NCBI GenBank assembly: GCA_021613335.1
Contig: JAJTWR010000260.1
Coordinates: 2,289,001 to 2,353,000, forward strand
Reading direction: 5' to 3'
DNA length: 64,000 nucleotides
From: Whitmania pigra
Taxonomy: Eukaryota; Annelida; Clitellata; Hirudinida; Haemopidae
Shown here piece by piece: positions 22,537 through 33,900 of this stretch. Below the pieces are notes generated by a model. It ran no database searches. It had not been told where the DNA came from and worked only from the letters and a program-made list of their open reading frames with translations. The translations under genes and the position numbers were made by a program. How positions within the stretch are numbered: position 1 is the stretch's first letter; each line of letters opens with the position of its first letter.

Positions 22537-25500
22537 ATGAGCGAAAAAGAATCATGCCCCCAGGGTCCCTGCCGAAAGGAGGGGGAGAATGACGGACCCA
22601 TCGATGCCCCTACGGTAACCGTACCGAATGTCAATGATTTTTCGATTTATGACTACGGACTGGCTAATGGCGTGCCAGTAAGCAGATGTAGATGTGGTCG
22701 TGTGTTTCAGACCGAGAAGGGACTTAAGATTCACCAGACAAAGCTGAAATGCGAAGGGGAGGTAGAGAAACAGCGTTCTGATGCGACTGAGCCTTCAGGT
22801 AAAACGTCGAACGATACCGGACCGGAATCTCACCACAGTTCCGAGTATGTTCGAGTTTCCTGCCTCACGGAAGACCCTCCACGAGCTAGAATCAAGTTCC
22901 CTCGAGGTAATGATAGGAGTGGTTGGGACGGACTGGATGTCGTTCTCAAAAGCGATCTCAAGAAAGTAATGAAAAGAGACGCTTCCATGAAGTCCTTTAC
23001 TGACTGCATATATGGTAAGTGTTTGGAGAGGTTCGGGGTCGTTGCTGAGAAACGACCTGTACAACCGCAAAAATCTCGACGGCAACGTGAGCTTGAGTGG
23101 TTGAAATGCGAGAAGAAGGCACTCCGTCGTCGGTGGAAGAGTGCCAAGGAGGATGAGAAAGCAAGTATTTCAGTTGTATAGGAAGAGTTGAAGGAACGTG
23201 TGAGAAACCTTCGCCGTGCCGAGTGTGTTAGGCAAAAGGACTATGAGAGGAGGAGAGCTCATAGGAAGTTTTTCAGTGATCCTTATAGATATGGGAGAGC
23301 GTTACTCGACCCTCCGAAGTCTGGTGAGCTTTGTGTAAGTAAAGACGAACTGGAAGAGCACCTTACTAATACGTATCGTGATTCTCTTCGTCACATTCCC
23401 CTTCCTGTGAGACAAGACATCCCAGTGGTGCCTCTCCCTACCATTGTTTTTAGCTTCACATCTCCGTCGATTGAGGACGTGAGGCGTGTTGTTAGGAAAG
23501 CTAGGAACCGTTCGGCGCCGGGTCCCAATGGAATTCCCTACCTTTTGTATAAAAGATGCCCTAAGGTGCTGTATTTGCTGCACTCCCTCATCGAAAGGGC
23601 TTGGCAGTCAGGCATTGTAGATGATGAGTGGAGAGTCGCAGAAGGCGTCTATATACCAAAGGAACGGGACTCCATTCGCCTAAATCAATTCAGACCTATT
23701 TCGCTGTTGAATGTAGAAGGGAAGATATTTTTCTCTGTGATTGCATCGAGACTCACTGAGTATGTTTTGTCCAATAAGTATGTTGATACATCGATTCAGA
23801 AGGGAGGTGTTCCAGGCTTGCCTGGTTGCATAGAGCACTCATCCATGATTTGGGAGGCTATTCAAAGAGCCAAGAGGCGCCGCCTGAGTTTGTACGTTGT
23901 GTGGCTCGACTTGGCGAATGCATACGGGTCGGTACCACACCAACTCATATGGAAAACGTTGGAGATTCATCATGTGCCGCGTCACGTAATTCAAATTATT
24001 CAGACGTATTTTGACGGGTTTATGATGAGGTTCTCCACCAAGACGTACACGACTAAGTGGGTTCCTCTGGAGGTGGGTATTGCAATGGGGTGTGCAATAT
24101 CACCTTCCCTTTTTGTACTGGCGATGCAACTTCTGCTCAACGCAGCCGAGTCTAATGTTCCAGAGGCGCATTTAGGTAAGGGTCTCTATATGCCTTCGGT
24201 GAAAGCGTTTATGGATGACACCACCCTAGTAATGAATAGAAGACCGGCAGTTCAGAACACTTTGAACAAGTTCAATGGCCTTCTTGGGTGGTGTCGAATG
24301 GCTTTTAAACCTGCGAAATTGAGAAGTCTTGCCCTTGTTAAAGGGAAAGTCTGCAGCGACATCTCGTTTGTTGTAGCGGGTCAACGGGCTCCTACAGTTT
24401 CCGAGGAACTGGTTAAGAGCCTAGGCAGAGTGTTTAATGATTCGCTGAACGATAGGAGCCAAGAGAGTTGCACTGTCGAACAGGCTGTTGTGGGTTTGAA
24501 GGCAATCGGAGAGGCACCATTGCAGGGAAGGTTTAAGGTGTGGTTGTTCCAGTTTGTGCTTCTCCCAAGGTTGCTGTGGCCATTGACGATCTATGAAATC
24601 GGTTTGCCCACAGTCGAAGGATTAGAGAGGAAAGTTAGCAGATACATCAGATCGTGGCTTGGGCTACCTCCAGGGATGTCATCTGTTGCCCTGTACAGTA
24701 AGAGCTCAAAATTAAGGTTACCTCTTCGTTCCCTGGTGGAAGAGTATGAGGTCTCTAAAATAAGGACTCAGTGGATGTTGAATAACTCTCCGGACATCAG
24801 GATCCGCGAAGTTAGACCACTGTTAAGAGCTAAAAGGAAGTTCTCAGCACAGGATGAAATCGATAAGTCGGTCGCGGAACTGACGTTCGAAGAAATGCAA
24901 GGTCCTATTCAATCGGGTCGTCAGGCTGTTGGGTGGAACCACTTCGCAAAATGGTCTGAGTCTTGCCCTGCGATTAGGGCAAGGCTTATTATTCAGGAGA
25001 GGAGGAGAGATTTGGAAAAAGATCGAGTCATTAAGGCGGTGCAGCAGGCACAGCAGGGTCGATGGACCGCGTGGTTCAGCGTTCCATCGGTTGGAACGAG
25101 ATATGGAGAATGTCTCCATATCGTCTGGCCTTTCTGATAAGATCGATTTATGACCAACTTCCCTCTAAGGACAATTTGCGAAGATGGGGTTTGACGGAAG
25201 ACTGCAAATGTGAGCTCTGCGGCGGCTTCGAGACACTTCATCATGTGCTCTCAAGTTGCGCATATGCCCTCGACAATGGTATACTTCCTGCGAGAGGGCT
25301 TTTCACTACACTGTAAGAAAAATAGACTCCCACCGAGGAGAGACATTCTTGCAGAAGCTAATGATTAGACTGTCGCAGCCGACCTGGAAGGTTTGAGACA
25401 ATATCCCCAGCTGCTTAGGGATAGCGGCAGGAGGCCGGATGTTGTTCTCGCTTCGTCGTCGTCAGGCGCTCTCATTTTGATAGAGTTGACCGTCCCGTGG

Positions 25501-25764
25501 GAAGATAGGATTGAAGCAAGTAATGTGCTGAAAGAAGAGAAATACTCTGAGCTAGCGAAAGATCTAGAGGTCAGCGGGTTTCGAGTAACGCTAATGCCCA
25601 TTGAAGTTGGGGCGAGAGGTTTGGTTGGTAAGTCAGCCTACACGTTCCTCACTAAAATAGGTTTATCGAGCCGGGAAAGAACTAGGGCTATGATAAAAAT
25701 GTCGGAGGCTGCAGAGGCAGCATCGTGTTGGATTTGGGAGATGAGAGGTCGTAAGCGTTGCTAA
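22537..25764 (+). pseudogene. R2-group retrotransposon polyprotein (zinc finger, RT, endonuclease), broken
   Basis: One frame runs 22537-23181, meets a single TAG at 23179-23181, and continues 23188-25137 in the same frame. Near residue 50 is a zinc finger (CRCGRVFQTEKGLKIH). RT motifs follow: RNRSAPGPNG, FRPISLLNVEGK, LDLANAYGSVPH, and the catalytic box FMDDT (a variant of the usual FADD/YADD). At about 25069 a 10-bp deletion, seen against the fragment at 39731, shifts frame. The next frame (25062-25316) holds the CCHC knuckle CELCGGFETLHHVLSSC. A further ~95-bp deletion at about 25280 precedes a frame (25393-25764) with RPDVV and ELTVPWE, the endonuclease catalytic core. A real but defective element; no host function. 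Confidence 0.9.
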
Positions 25765-25989
25765 GAATAGAGATCGCGGTTTGGTTGTTGAGTTGTTGAC
25801 GCGCGCATTCGCAAATGACGTAAAAACGCGATTGAGCGTTTGAGGCAATATATGCGCGCGTCCGGTGAGCGTATATTTCGGCGGCGGCCGCTTCAAAGAA
25901 ATTATAACGCTCACTTTGCATTATATGAGATCGATGCGCAAAGGTCGTCGTGAATTTCATCGATCATCATATAACGTGCGGTGCGTTAC

Positions 25990-26130
25990 GATGAAGTCGG
26001 ATAGGTATGGTTTTCACCGACAGGGACACCCGCCTGATCAACAGGTGTGTGGCCCACCCCTCGAGAACGTCAGGAGTTTGGGCCGAAACGTTTGATGACG
26101 GGGGCACTCCTCTGATGATTCCCTGTCGGT
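25990..26130 (+). other. Structured 3' UTR / terminal RNA fold of the R2-group element
   Basis: Two hairpins (CACC...GGTG and GGCCCA...TGGGCC) are followed by GAAACG and the 3' terminal repeat. An 11-nt stretch ACCGACAGGGA (26016-26026) is the exact complement of TCCCTGTCGGT inside the terminal repeat (26120-26130), so the two hairpins could be closed by an 11-bp helix. The homologous segment at 4565-4725 keeps the second stem with different base pairs. This may be the RNA recognised for target-primed reverse transcription. Confidence 0.55.
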
Positions 26131-26160
26131 TAGCTCCGCGGTAGGAGTTTCTAAGTTCTA
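26090..26160 (+). repeat. 3' copy of 71-bp terminal direct repeat
   Basis: Same as 22341-22411 apart from one base. It follows directly after GGGCCGAAAC of the 3' UTR. Four bases (AGTT) separate it from the right target duplication. Confidence 0.9.
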
Positions 26161-26164
26161 AGTT

Positions 26165-26206
26165 CATTGTGCAAAATTTTCTTTCATGTGGATCAATGGT
26201 TGCCAT
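26165..26206. repeat. Right copy of 42-bp target-site duplication
   Basis: Matches 22298-22339 with one change and leads back into Tc1 sequence (AAATTATGCAAATGAACC). Confidence 0.9.
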
Positions 26207-26935
26207 AAATTATGCAAATGAACCATTTCTGGCCTGGAAATATTATTACAACAGTTTCCGGTTTGGGCTCGTTTCATCAATTTCAAGGTCTTAATGGAAG
26301 GATCAAACATTAAATTGTCATTGAGAAAGCTATATAAAAGAGTGTAAAATTCAAAAATTCCTACAACAGACTATAATCAAATAAATAAAATAAAATAAAT
26401 AAATAATCAAAAATTCCTTTTACATTTATTTCATCATGGGGAAGAAAGCAGATTTGACAGAGGACAAGTTAAGGCCTTTAGGAAGACAAACTATTCGATA
26501 AGAAAGATTGCAAATGAGTTGAATAGGTCAAGAAACTGCAACCAAAGATGGGAACGAATAATTTTCACAGATGAAACAAAATTCAACCTTGATGGGCCAG
26601 ATGGCTATAAATACTACTGGAATGATCTCAGAAAGAGAGATTTTTTAGCAGAAAACGCGGAGGAGGTTCAATGAGGTCTGGGGAGGAGTTTCAGCGTTTG
26701 GGAGAACTGAACTGTTGCTTTTGAAAGGGAGCAAAATAATTTGAAAGAAGTGATTTAGAGTGCCTGGAAAAATTTGGATGAAAACATCATCAAAACACTG
26801 ATTTTCTCTATGAAAAGTAATCACTAAAAATTATAGAAATCTCATTAATTATGAATAAAATATATCTTATACATATTATTTTCCAGCCGGGATAAGCAAC
26901 TGGGTTTGAATGTCTATTACCCACAAATAAATTAA
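26207..26935 (+). mobile_element. Tc1-like copy, right part (internally deleted)
   Basis: Continues the Tc1 copy broken at 22339. It shares the leader found at 35450-35640, then a start like MGKKADLTED near 26436 and short transposase pieces (DETKFNLDGPDGYK, at about 26571-26610), and jumps to the transposase tail at about 26740-26830. Most of the DDE core is deleted and frames are broken. The right terminal repeat is not clear. Confidence 0.72.
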
Positions 26936-27210
26936 CAGACCATTAATAGTACCAATAAAAAGCCATAATTGCAGCATTCAAACCCATAAATATACCAAAC
27001 AAATTTTCTAGCAATTGATGAGGTGGAGTTGCCCATAAATTCATTTAAGTGTTTCTTAACAATGCTATGCACAAACAAGCATGATGAGATGAGGTGCTTA
27101 TTGTGTTCAAGAGACTTGGCACACACTTGTCAACTGTACTGGACAAAATTAGGTCAATATCCACCAATTTATTGGAAACATCAATAAATCACTATTAAAT
27201 GTTTTTTAAT

Positions 27211-28645
27211 TCAAGCTGCTTTTTGAGATTTGCCATTCATCTTCAGGGATGTATCTTTATCTTTGTTTATTTTGGAAATTTGTTCATACACTTCTGACAT
27301 GATCTCTTGGGCCTCAACATCATTAATTTTTTCTCTGAAAAGTTAATATGATGAGAAAGTTACTTGCGTTTCTGTTTTAAAGAATCACAATAGAAAAAAG
27401 ATGCTCACAAAATCACAAGCAAATATTAAAAGATCACAAAGGCACAAATTACACATCCATTAAGAAGAAAAAAATTGTTTGACTAATAATATACCTGTAT
27501 TGCTTCATCAGGTCATATTTGTCCCATGGTTTGACAACTTGTGGATGACTTGCTTTCTTCCTCATCTTATCAGATATTTCTAATTCCTCCACACCTTTCA
27601 AGTCTTTCCTTTCCCATCTCCGATTCCAAGGCCTTGGATTTAACTTAACCTTGATAAAGAAGCTATTTTAGCAAACTGCATCCAATCAATATAAATAATA
27701 CAAAAACCTTTAGGGGATTTATTGGCACTGGGTCATTTGGAGGATGCTGAATAGCAACCATATCAAAAGGAAAGGTGCTATACTCTAAGGGCGCATCTCT
27801 CAAGTAGAATAATTCATTGTCAAGTCGCTTTTCCAACCTCAGCACTTCAATCTTTAAGATGAGTGGGCTGAATGTATCATAAGTAACCTCCATACCTAAT
27901 TAATAAAAAATTAATTGTATACAGAATGTTTTCATGCCATGTTAAAACAAAACAAAAATAACCTTGTCCATCTACCACATTCCTTAATGTGAAATTTGAT
28001 CTTAAGCCCACACCAGTTCTTTCAATGCAAATACCAACAAATCTACCTTTCTTATCAGGAGAATATTTATCTGTTATGGTTACAGCCATAATGCTTCCTG
28101 GTTCAAAATAAAGTTAAAAAATCAAAATAGAATATTTCTTGCAATAGGTCAAATACATACCAACATAAAACTCTGGAACAGAAAGGACTGTCAGTCTTTT
28201 CAGCATATCTTTTCTTTCTAACATTTCAGCCACCTTATCCCTTCTTCTTAGATCAGGATTTGGCAAAAACTCTTGATAAAGTATACTAAAACGAGGGAAA
28301 AAAGCTATAATCCATTGAAATTTAAGTCAGTTACAAATCATGATGAAATACTTCTCCGATTTCAAAACTGGCTTTTGAGGCTTTCCATTGTTAATAATTC
28401 GATTTTCATTGAATAACGAAGATCTCTGTGCTTCCACCACTTTACCTGGCACAGTGTTGGAACATCTCAAAGAAATCTTTACTGTGAAATAATCGCAAAA
28501 ATAAAAACACGTTTGTTAGTATGTTAACTATAATTGTTCAACAATATATATATATTTAAAAAACGCAATAATTGCTCACGAGCAATTACGCCCTTTGCGT
28601 CTGAGGACGTGCTCCAAAATGCGCAATCGCCGAACCGTTTGACAT
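27211..28645 (-). CDS. Mitochondrial ribosomal protein L19 (bL19m), 7 exons
   Basis: Component of the mitochondrial large ribosomal subunit, nuclear-encoded and imported. Coding exons 5' to 3' on the minus strand: 28645-28590, 28465-28352, 28285-28161, 28097-27963, 27895-27708, 27649-27495, 27334-27211; phases close to about 298 aa (human ~292). Conserved stretches: VPEFYVG before the intron, then GRFVGICIER, FTLRNVVDGQG (the bL19 core), LEKRLD..L.YLRDA.LEYSTF, and NPRPWNRRWER. The last ~40 residues are Lys-rich. The start ATG at 28645 gives a short polar N-terminus; exon 2's acceptor (after TTTGAG) was chosen because a more upstream AG breaks the frame, so the first two exons are the least certain part. 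Same strand as VPS16 and divergent from LRRK. Confidence 0.88.
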
Positions 28646-29870
28646 CACAAAACGCAGAGCAAAAATACAAAAATTAATTTGTTGTGGAACGTATAATTAG
28701 AAATACCAATATCTCTGTTAATCTTGAAATAGAGAAGGTTTCTGCACAGCGTCGCCATCCTTACACAACAAACAACCGTATTATCGCGCGGCCGGTGCAA
28801 CAGCCGAGAATCATAAAGAAATTAGATTACGCATATATTAAACTTGAAGACTTGAAGATTTTGACAGACTATGCTTAGTTTTTAGTATGTTATTAAATTT
28901 TTATTGCTAAATCAATTCGGCTTTCGAAACGAATTTTTCATCATCAGCAAGCGCAACAATTAGTTTTTGATTAGTTGGTTAAAAGTCTCAAACAGGGCAT
29001 TACCGAGATTTTTCTACTTCGATGACAATTGGCAATTTAAGTGATAAAATTGGATCTGGTTGATGCAAAGATTTTAAGTTTAATGATTAACAATTTCAGT
29101 GTCACTCTTTGGCAAGCCAAAGCCAAACTAATCGAGCCATACCAAAATGAAAGTCTTAATCACTCGACTACAGACGCCTATTATCAATTTTATTTTTATT
29201 TATTATGATGAGTGTTGTGAATTATTTCATCATAATAAATAAAGTTGTCCGATACCTGGAGAATGACTGCTCTTAAAATATTCAAACTTGAGAAACAGTA
29301 ATGTTTTCACTTTTCCTTGGCAATAGTCTCACCGTCTTTTTCTGAATGCCGTTTGAAACTTTTTTCACTAACACTTAGGCTGGAAAGTGAGCCTTCCATC
29401 CATCCATCAACTCTTGATTTATTACTGGCAGCTCGATAGGGCACACCTTCCAGAAGGAAAAGGTCATCTGAGACCAAGGGCGTAGGATATTTTGGACCAG
29501 GAGACGAACTGTAAAATTGGCGCCCCGACCTCACGAAAATTAACTGAAAGACCTATTTTTTCACTTTTCTTGTCAGCCTTCGCTAGCCATAAGACGGCTG
29601 GTCGGGGGCCTGTAGTTGAGCACCATTGATGGAAGTTTCTGATGGAATTTCATTCCGGTTACTAAGCAGTATTTTGCAATTTCTGTAAAACGTTCTTTAC
29701 CATTGATGTCCGTATCGTAGAAATTTTCAAATTCTGTGCAATTTAGAAGAAATACATCGACATAAATATATCAGATTTCTGTCTGATTTTGATGAATTTC
29801 TATCTGATGATGAATTTTAATGTCCAGCAGAATTCCAATTTTTGTGCTCAGGTCTTGAGGTTGTAAAAAC
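28646..29870. other. Divergent intergenic region, MRPL19 side
   Basis: Between the MRPL19 start and the LRRK start at 31000. The first ~200 bp are relatively CpG-rich and likely hold the MRPL19 promoter. A 64-codon plus-strand frame at 28684-28878 begins with GTG, resembles nothing I know and overlaps the expected 5' UTR side; I do not call it a gene. The rest shows no recognisable feature. Confidence 0.3.
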
Positions 29871-29879
29871 GTATTGACA

Positions 29880-30460
29880 TCTCTCGTTGAAGTCGATGTT
29901 CTTCATAACGCGCACAATTTCTTTTTTATGCTGAAAGTCCTGCATCTCTTACCAGTTCTCCGGAAATCTTCCGACGTCGCCTACTTCTATCCACTTCCCA
30001 AGCTGTGCATTTTGTTTTGGCGTTTCTATAACTTGGTTCAAATAATTACGAAGTTTGACAAGTTCTTGTTCCAAAGATTCGATATCAATGGCTGCTTCCC
30101 CGAAATTCATCTTGTAAGTGCTTCTGTACACGATCAATTTTTCTAAGAAAGGCATTCCATAATTGTAATGAAACTAACTGTTCTGCATCACTTCTGGTTT
30201 AGGCGTCATAGTTTAGTCATACGATAAATTTTCTAGCAGTACTACTATAGTTCATCTAGTCTTTCATGTATAGCTTTAACAGATTCTGATAGTGCGCTCC
30301 AACGTGTTTCAGACTCCCGCTTTAGTGTGATGGGCAAAACTTTTTTAAACTCGTCCACATGGATAACATTGATGATACGATTGCTGTGGCCGCTGCAATG
30401 ATCTTGTGACCAATTTATTTCAGTTATTATAATATAATGTTGTATGTAATACAAACATAA
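29880..30460 (-). pseudogene. Possible hAT/ZMYM-type transposase fragment
   Basis: The minus strand at 30245-30454 contains LKRESETRWSALSESVKAIHERLDEL, resembling the TRWS(S/A)..ESVKAI stretch of domesticated or mobile hAT-type transposases. 29949-30155 is an adjacent frame that fits the helical region. Broken by stops; no ends found. Confidence 0.4.
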
Positions 30461-30999
30461 AAAGCTTCATTTGTAAGCCTCATTTTGTCGCCTCTGTACC
30501 TTGGCGACCGGGGACATTTGTACATATATAACTTATTATCTGGGTTTGGGTTAGGACTAGTCTTTCAAAGACCTGATCACGAAATGCTTCAACATCTCAG
30601 TTGCTATTATCAACATAACCCAAATAATTTTCGTTTATTTCTTTCCTATATCTTGTCAAACTCGCCATTATGCTACGATTCAAAAGTGTAAGACAAAAGT
30701 GAAAGTGGAAAGCGCGCGCTAGTAAAGAGATCACGAAACCACGCCTCTTGACCATGAGTTGATGAACAAAAAGACTTCTGCAAAAACTCTAGCCAAACTC
30801 GTCTTATGGTAATTATTTAGTGAACCGTTTAAGAATATGTCAGTTATAATTAGTTTTGCTAATTATTTATAACGTTAGTGTATAAACTTTTAATGATTTT
30901 GGTGTTGAGAATTCAATTGTTTTGCTTTTTGTACACCCGTGGGATTACCTTCCTTATCCTGTTGGGGAGAGTATGGTTGTCTTGTTCAGGTGAAAACTG

Positions 31000-33900
31000 A
31001 TGATGGAGGCTTCTCGCTGCAGCGTCGCGAAAACGATTTGTAAAGAAAAAGTTTTAAAATTACTTGGAACTGGCAACAACTATTCTTTATTTGATATAGA
31101 AAAAATCAAATCACTTTTTGCAAATGACAGAGATTTAGAAAAAAATGTAATTTGTGATTTATGCCAAGAAGAATGGCTGCTTCATAAATCATGCTTGATG
31201 GGAGATGAAGACTCAACAATTTATCTTATGTCCTTTACAAAAGATGTGAACGAAGTTTCTCCATTTGTGAGTAACATGTTTAAATTTTTTAAACAAAGTC
31301 AAATACGAATAAACGAGTTATGTTACAATTTTCACAGGGATCTCCTTTATTTATTGCTTGTATGCATGGCTATGCCTCGATAGTTGAAATTATTTTAAAA
31401 AATGGTGCAGTTGTATCTGAACCAGAAGATTTTGGGAAAGCTGTGTTGGGAAATTGCAACTGCTGCTTTTACATTTCAGCCCTTAAGGGTTGGATTGTTA
31501 TATTAAAACTCTTAATCAATTATAAAAGAGGTTTGTATATTACATATTTCTTTTTGTTGGTAGTTTGACATCAAGTTTATGAGTAGTAGCATTTAATTAA
31601 TGTCCTTAGCATTTTGTGAGTAGGTCCACAAAAGAAATCAGATTTATGATCGCTGAACATTTTATTTATGATTGCCCATAAATTATGTTATGCAATAGGA
31701 TGGGTTAGGAATCTCATATAAATGGAATGATTGTCTAATTACTGATAATCAAAAATTAATAGATATCTTGGTGCTGTTGGGTTTTCAATGCCAAAAATCC
31801 AAAAGTATTTGTTGAAAATTTAAGAGAAATGAAGGTTGAGAGGTTTGGACTCAGAGAGTGTAGCCTTTACAATATGTGGCAAAGATGCAAATAAAATCTT
31901 AACCTAAATTATGGGATGTAATTCATGGATAGTTTCAAGGTTTTAAACTCTATGACCTTATTAAATGAAAGATTATTCCATAAATGATTCATGCAAGATT
32001 TTTTAAATACTAGCATTGAAATGTATATTTGTTCACGAAGGTGATAACTGCCCCTGTTCTAGCCCCTTTTTAGGGCTTTTTTGTCAAGGCGATTAAAAAT
32101 CAACTGATAGAGATAAAATTGTGCTGATGGTGTCAAACAATAGAAGAAAGATTTGAGAGCCAGGGACGAGTATTCAAAAAAATTAAAAAAAACGGGAACT
32201 ATTTTTAATTAATGCTTGAAAACTTTTAAGATTTTTTATGGTGGATCTATGTGTCTGCTAGCCAAGACAATAACATATTTGAATTCTCTTGAAAAATATA
32301 TATCAGAATACATATAACATGTAATTTTAATCCACAGGGACGGGGTCGAAAAAACTTCTGATAAAATCAAAACAACTTTGGCGAAAATAGAAGACTTATG
32401 AGTATTATAGTACGAAAAAGGCGATTATAAATCAACTGAGCCAGTTAAAAATACAGTAACTATTATAAAATATAGAACTCAACTTAGAGAGCCAGGGATT
32501 ACTATTTAAAAGTTTATTAAAATTCAGAAACCATTTTTATTTAAAGTTTTGAACGATTTAAAGCTGCACCATGCCCGCCCAGCCCCTGAGATGTTTATCA
32601 GTTTGTCACTCATTCTAGTCCGATGACGGCTGCTCAATGTCAGACTGTTGAATAAACACTTGACAGCTGCACTAGCTGGTAAAGGAGTGTTTAATTGGAT
32701 CAACTGGTTCAACTGTTGTCGCCTCTTTTCTTTTGCATACATTTCAACTTTTTGTATTCTGAAAAATGTGCTGGATGCATGAGTTCCACATGTTTCTTTA
32801 AGTTAGATGGAGAATTTTCTCCATGTAAACTTAAAAGTTTTGGCTTCCCTTGAATCAAATCTGAACATTGTGATTAAATATGGCCATGGGTGCTCTCCTT
32901 TTGTTGTTCCTCTTATCTTTGCTAATGATGTTCAAGTTGTCTGCTTCTGAAGATTTCATACTAAGCTATATTTAAAAGTTTTTAATATATATAAAAAAAA
33001 CTTTGATGTTACAAACTCCCAAACAGAAAGGAAAAAGTAGATGTATCTTCGAAAATATTACTTTGTTGCGAGTAAAAAGTACTGGACCTTCTCTGTTACA
33101 GTGCTTAATATAATACAGTAATTATAGTAATGTTACATTTACTTCATTATTGTGCAACAATGTTCAGATGGAGTTTGGAGGTGAAATCCATTATAATTGA
33201 TGCAATATTTAGAACTGTAGCCTCAGACATACTTGCCATAGCATTCATTCTTTCTCCTCTAGACAAATTGATATGTTGACTATGCCCTTGCACCAACTTT
33301 GATGAGGTAGGATTTTGACCAGTAAAATCCAGGTTTGTGTAATTTTCTTCTTTGAGCACATCATAATATTCAAGATGATGGCCCATCTGGGTAGGACCAC
33401 TTATTTCCTTGAAAATCAGCATGGCTGTCATTTTGAGCAATGTTTTGATCTCAAGGATCCTCTGTTAGTGGAGTTGTTGAGCGTTTACTAGGTTCTCATT
33501 TTTGAGTAGCCTCTTTGTACTCTTTCATGATGGATCCCACTGAAAGTCATGCAATCAAATAGCTACTGGTGATAGTACTTGAGGAAGGCTTAGCCATTTT
33601 CTGGTGTATTGGTTAACTTTCTTCTCCAGATTTTTAACCACTTACAAACCTCTCTCATAGATGGTTAATGGCCAGAGCAGTCATGGAAAGGACATGAAAT
33701 GGAGCAGCCACATTTTAAAGAAGCCCTGAGACAGCACAGCATTTGACCTCTTGAAGTCCTTTGATAGTTTATTGGAATATGGAGAGAATCCTACATCCTA
33801 CCTAGACTTTTCATCAGTTCCCCAGACACTTTTGGAATTTGCTGTTCTGTCACATCAAAAATCACTATTTCTTGCAAATTTTCTGCCTAATGAGGCTAAA

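Larger units (their letters stand above)
22340..26164 (+). mobile_element. R2-group (restriction-like endonuclease) non-LTR retrotransposon, nearly full length but defective
   Basis: About 3.8 kb bounded by a 42-bp target duplication. Order: 71-bp terminal repeat, 5' UTR with a hairpin, one long coding frame (zinc finger, reverse transcriptase, CCHC knuckle, PD-(D/E)XK-type endonuclease), structured 3' UTR, second copy of the 71-bp repeat. The layout is that of the R2/R4/NeSL/HERO group; I cannot assign the clade from sequence alone. It is GC-richer than its surroundings, in line with a recent arrival. It is inactivated by a stop, a 10-bp and a ~95-bp deletion. Relatives are at 4191-4480, 39715-40620 and 53390-54140. 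Confidence 0.9.

Noticed and set aside
22552..23147. Minus-strand frames across the R2-group element
   Set aside because: Shadows of the retrotransposon coding frame with no motifs of their own.
28570..28590. MRPL19 exon 2 starting at the first AG (after TTTCACAG)
   Set aside because: It would put the conserved downstream frame out of phase with the only upstream ATG; the AG after TTTGAG restores phase.
28684..28878. 64-codon plus-strand frame next to MRPL19
   Set aside because: Starts with GTG, no known homologue, and lies in the promoter side of MRPL19; insufficient support.
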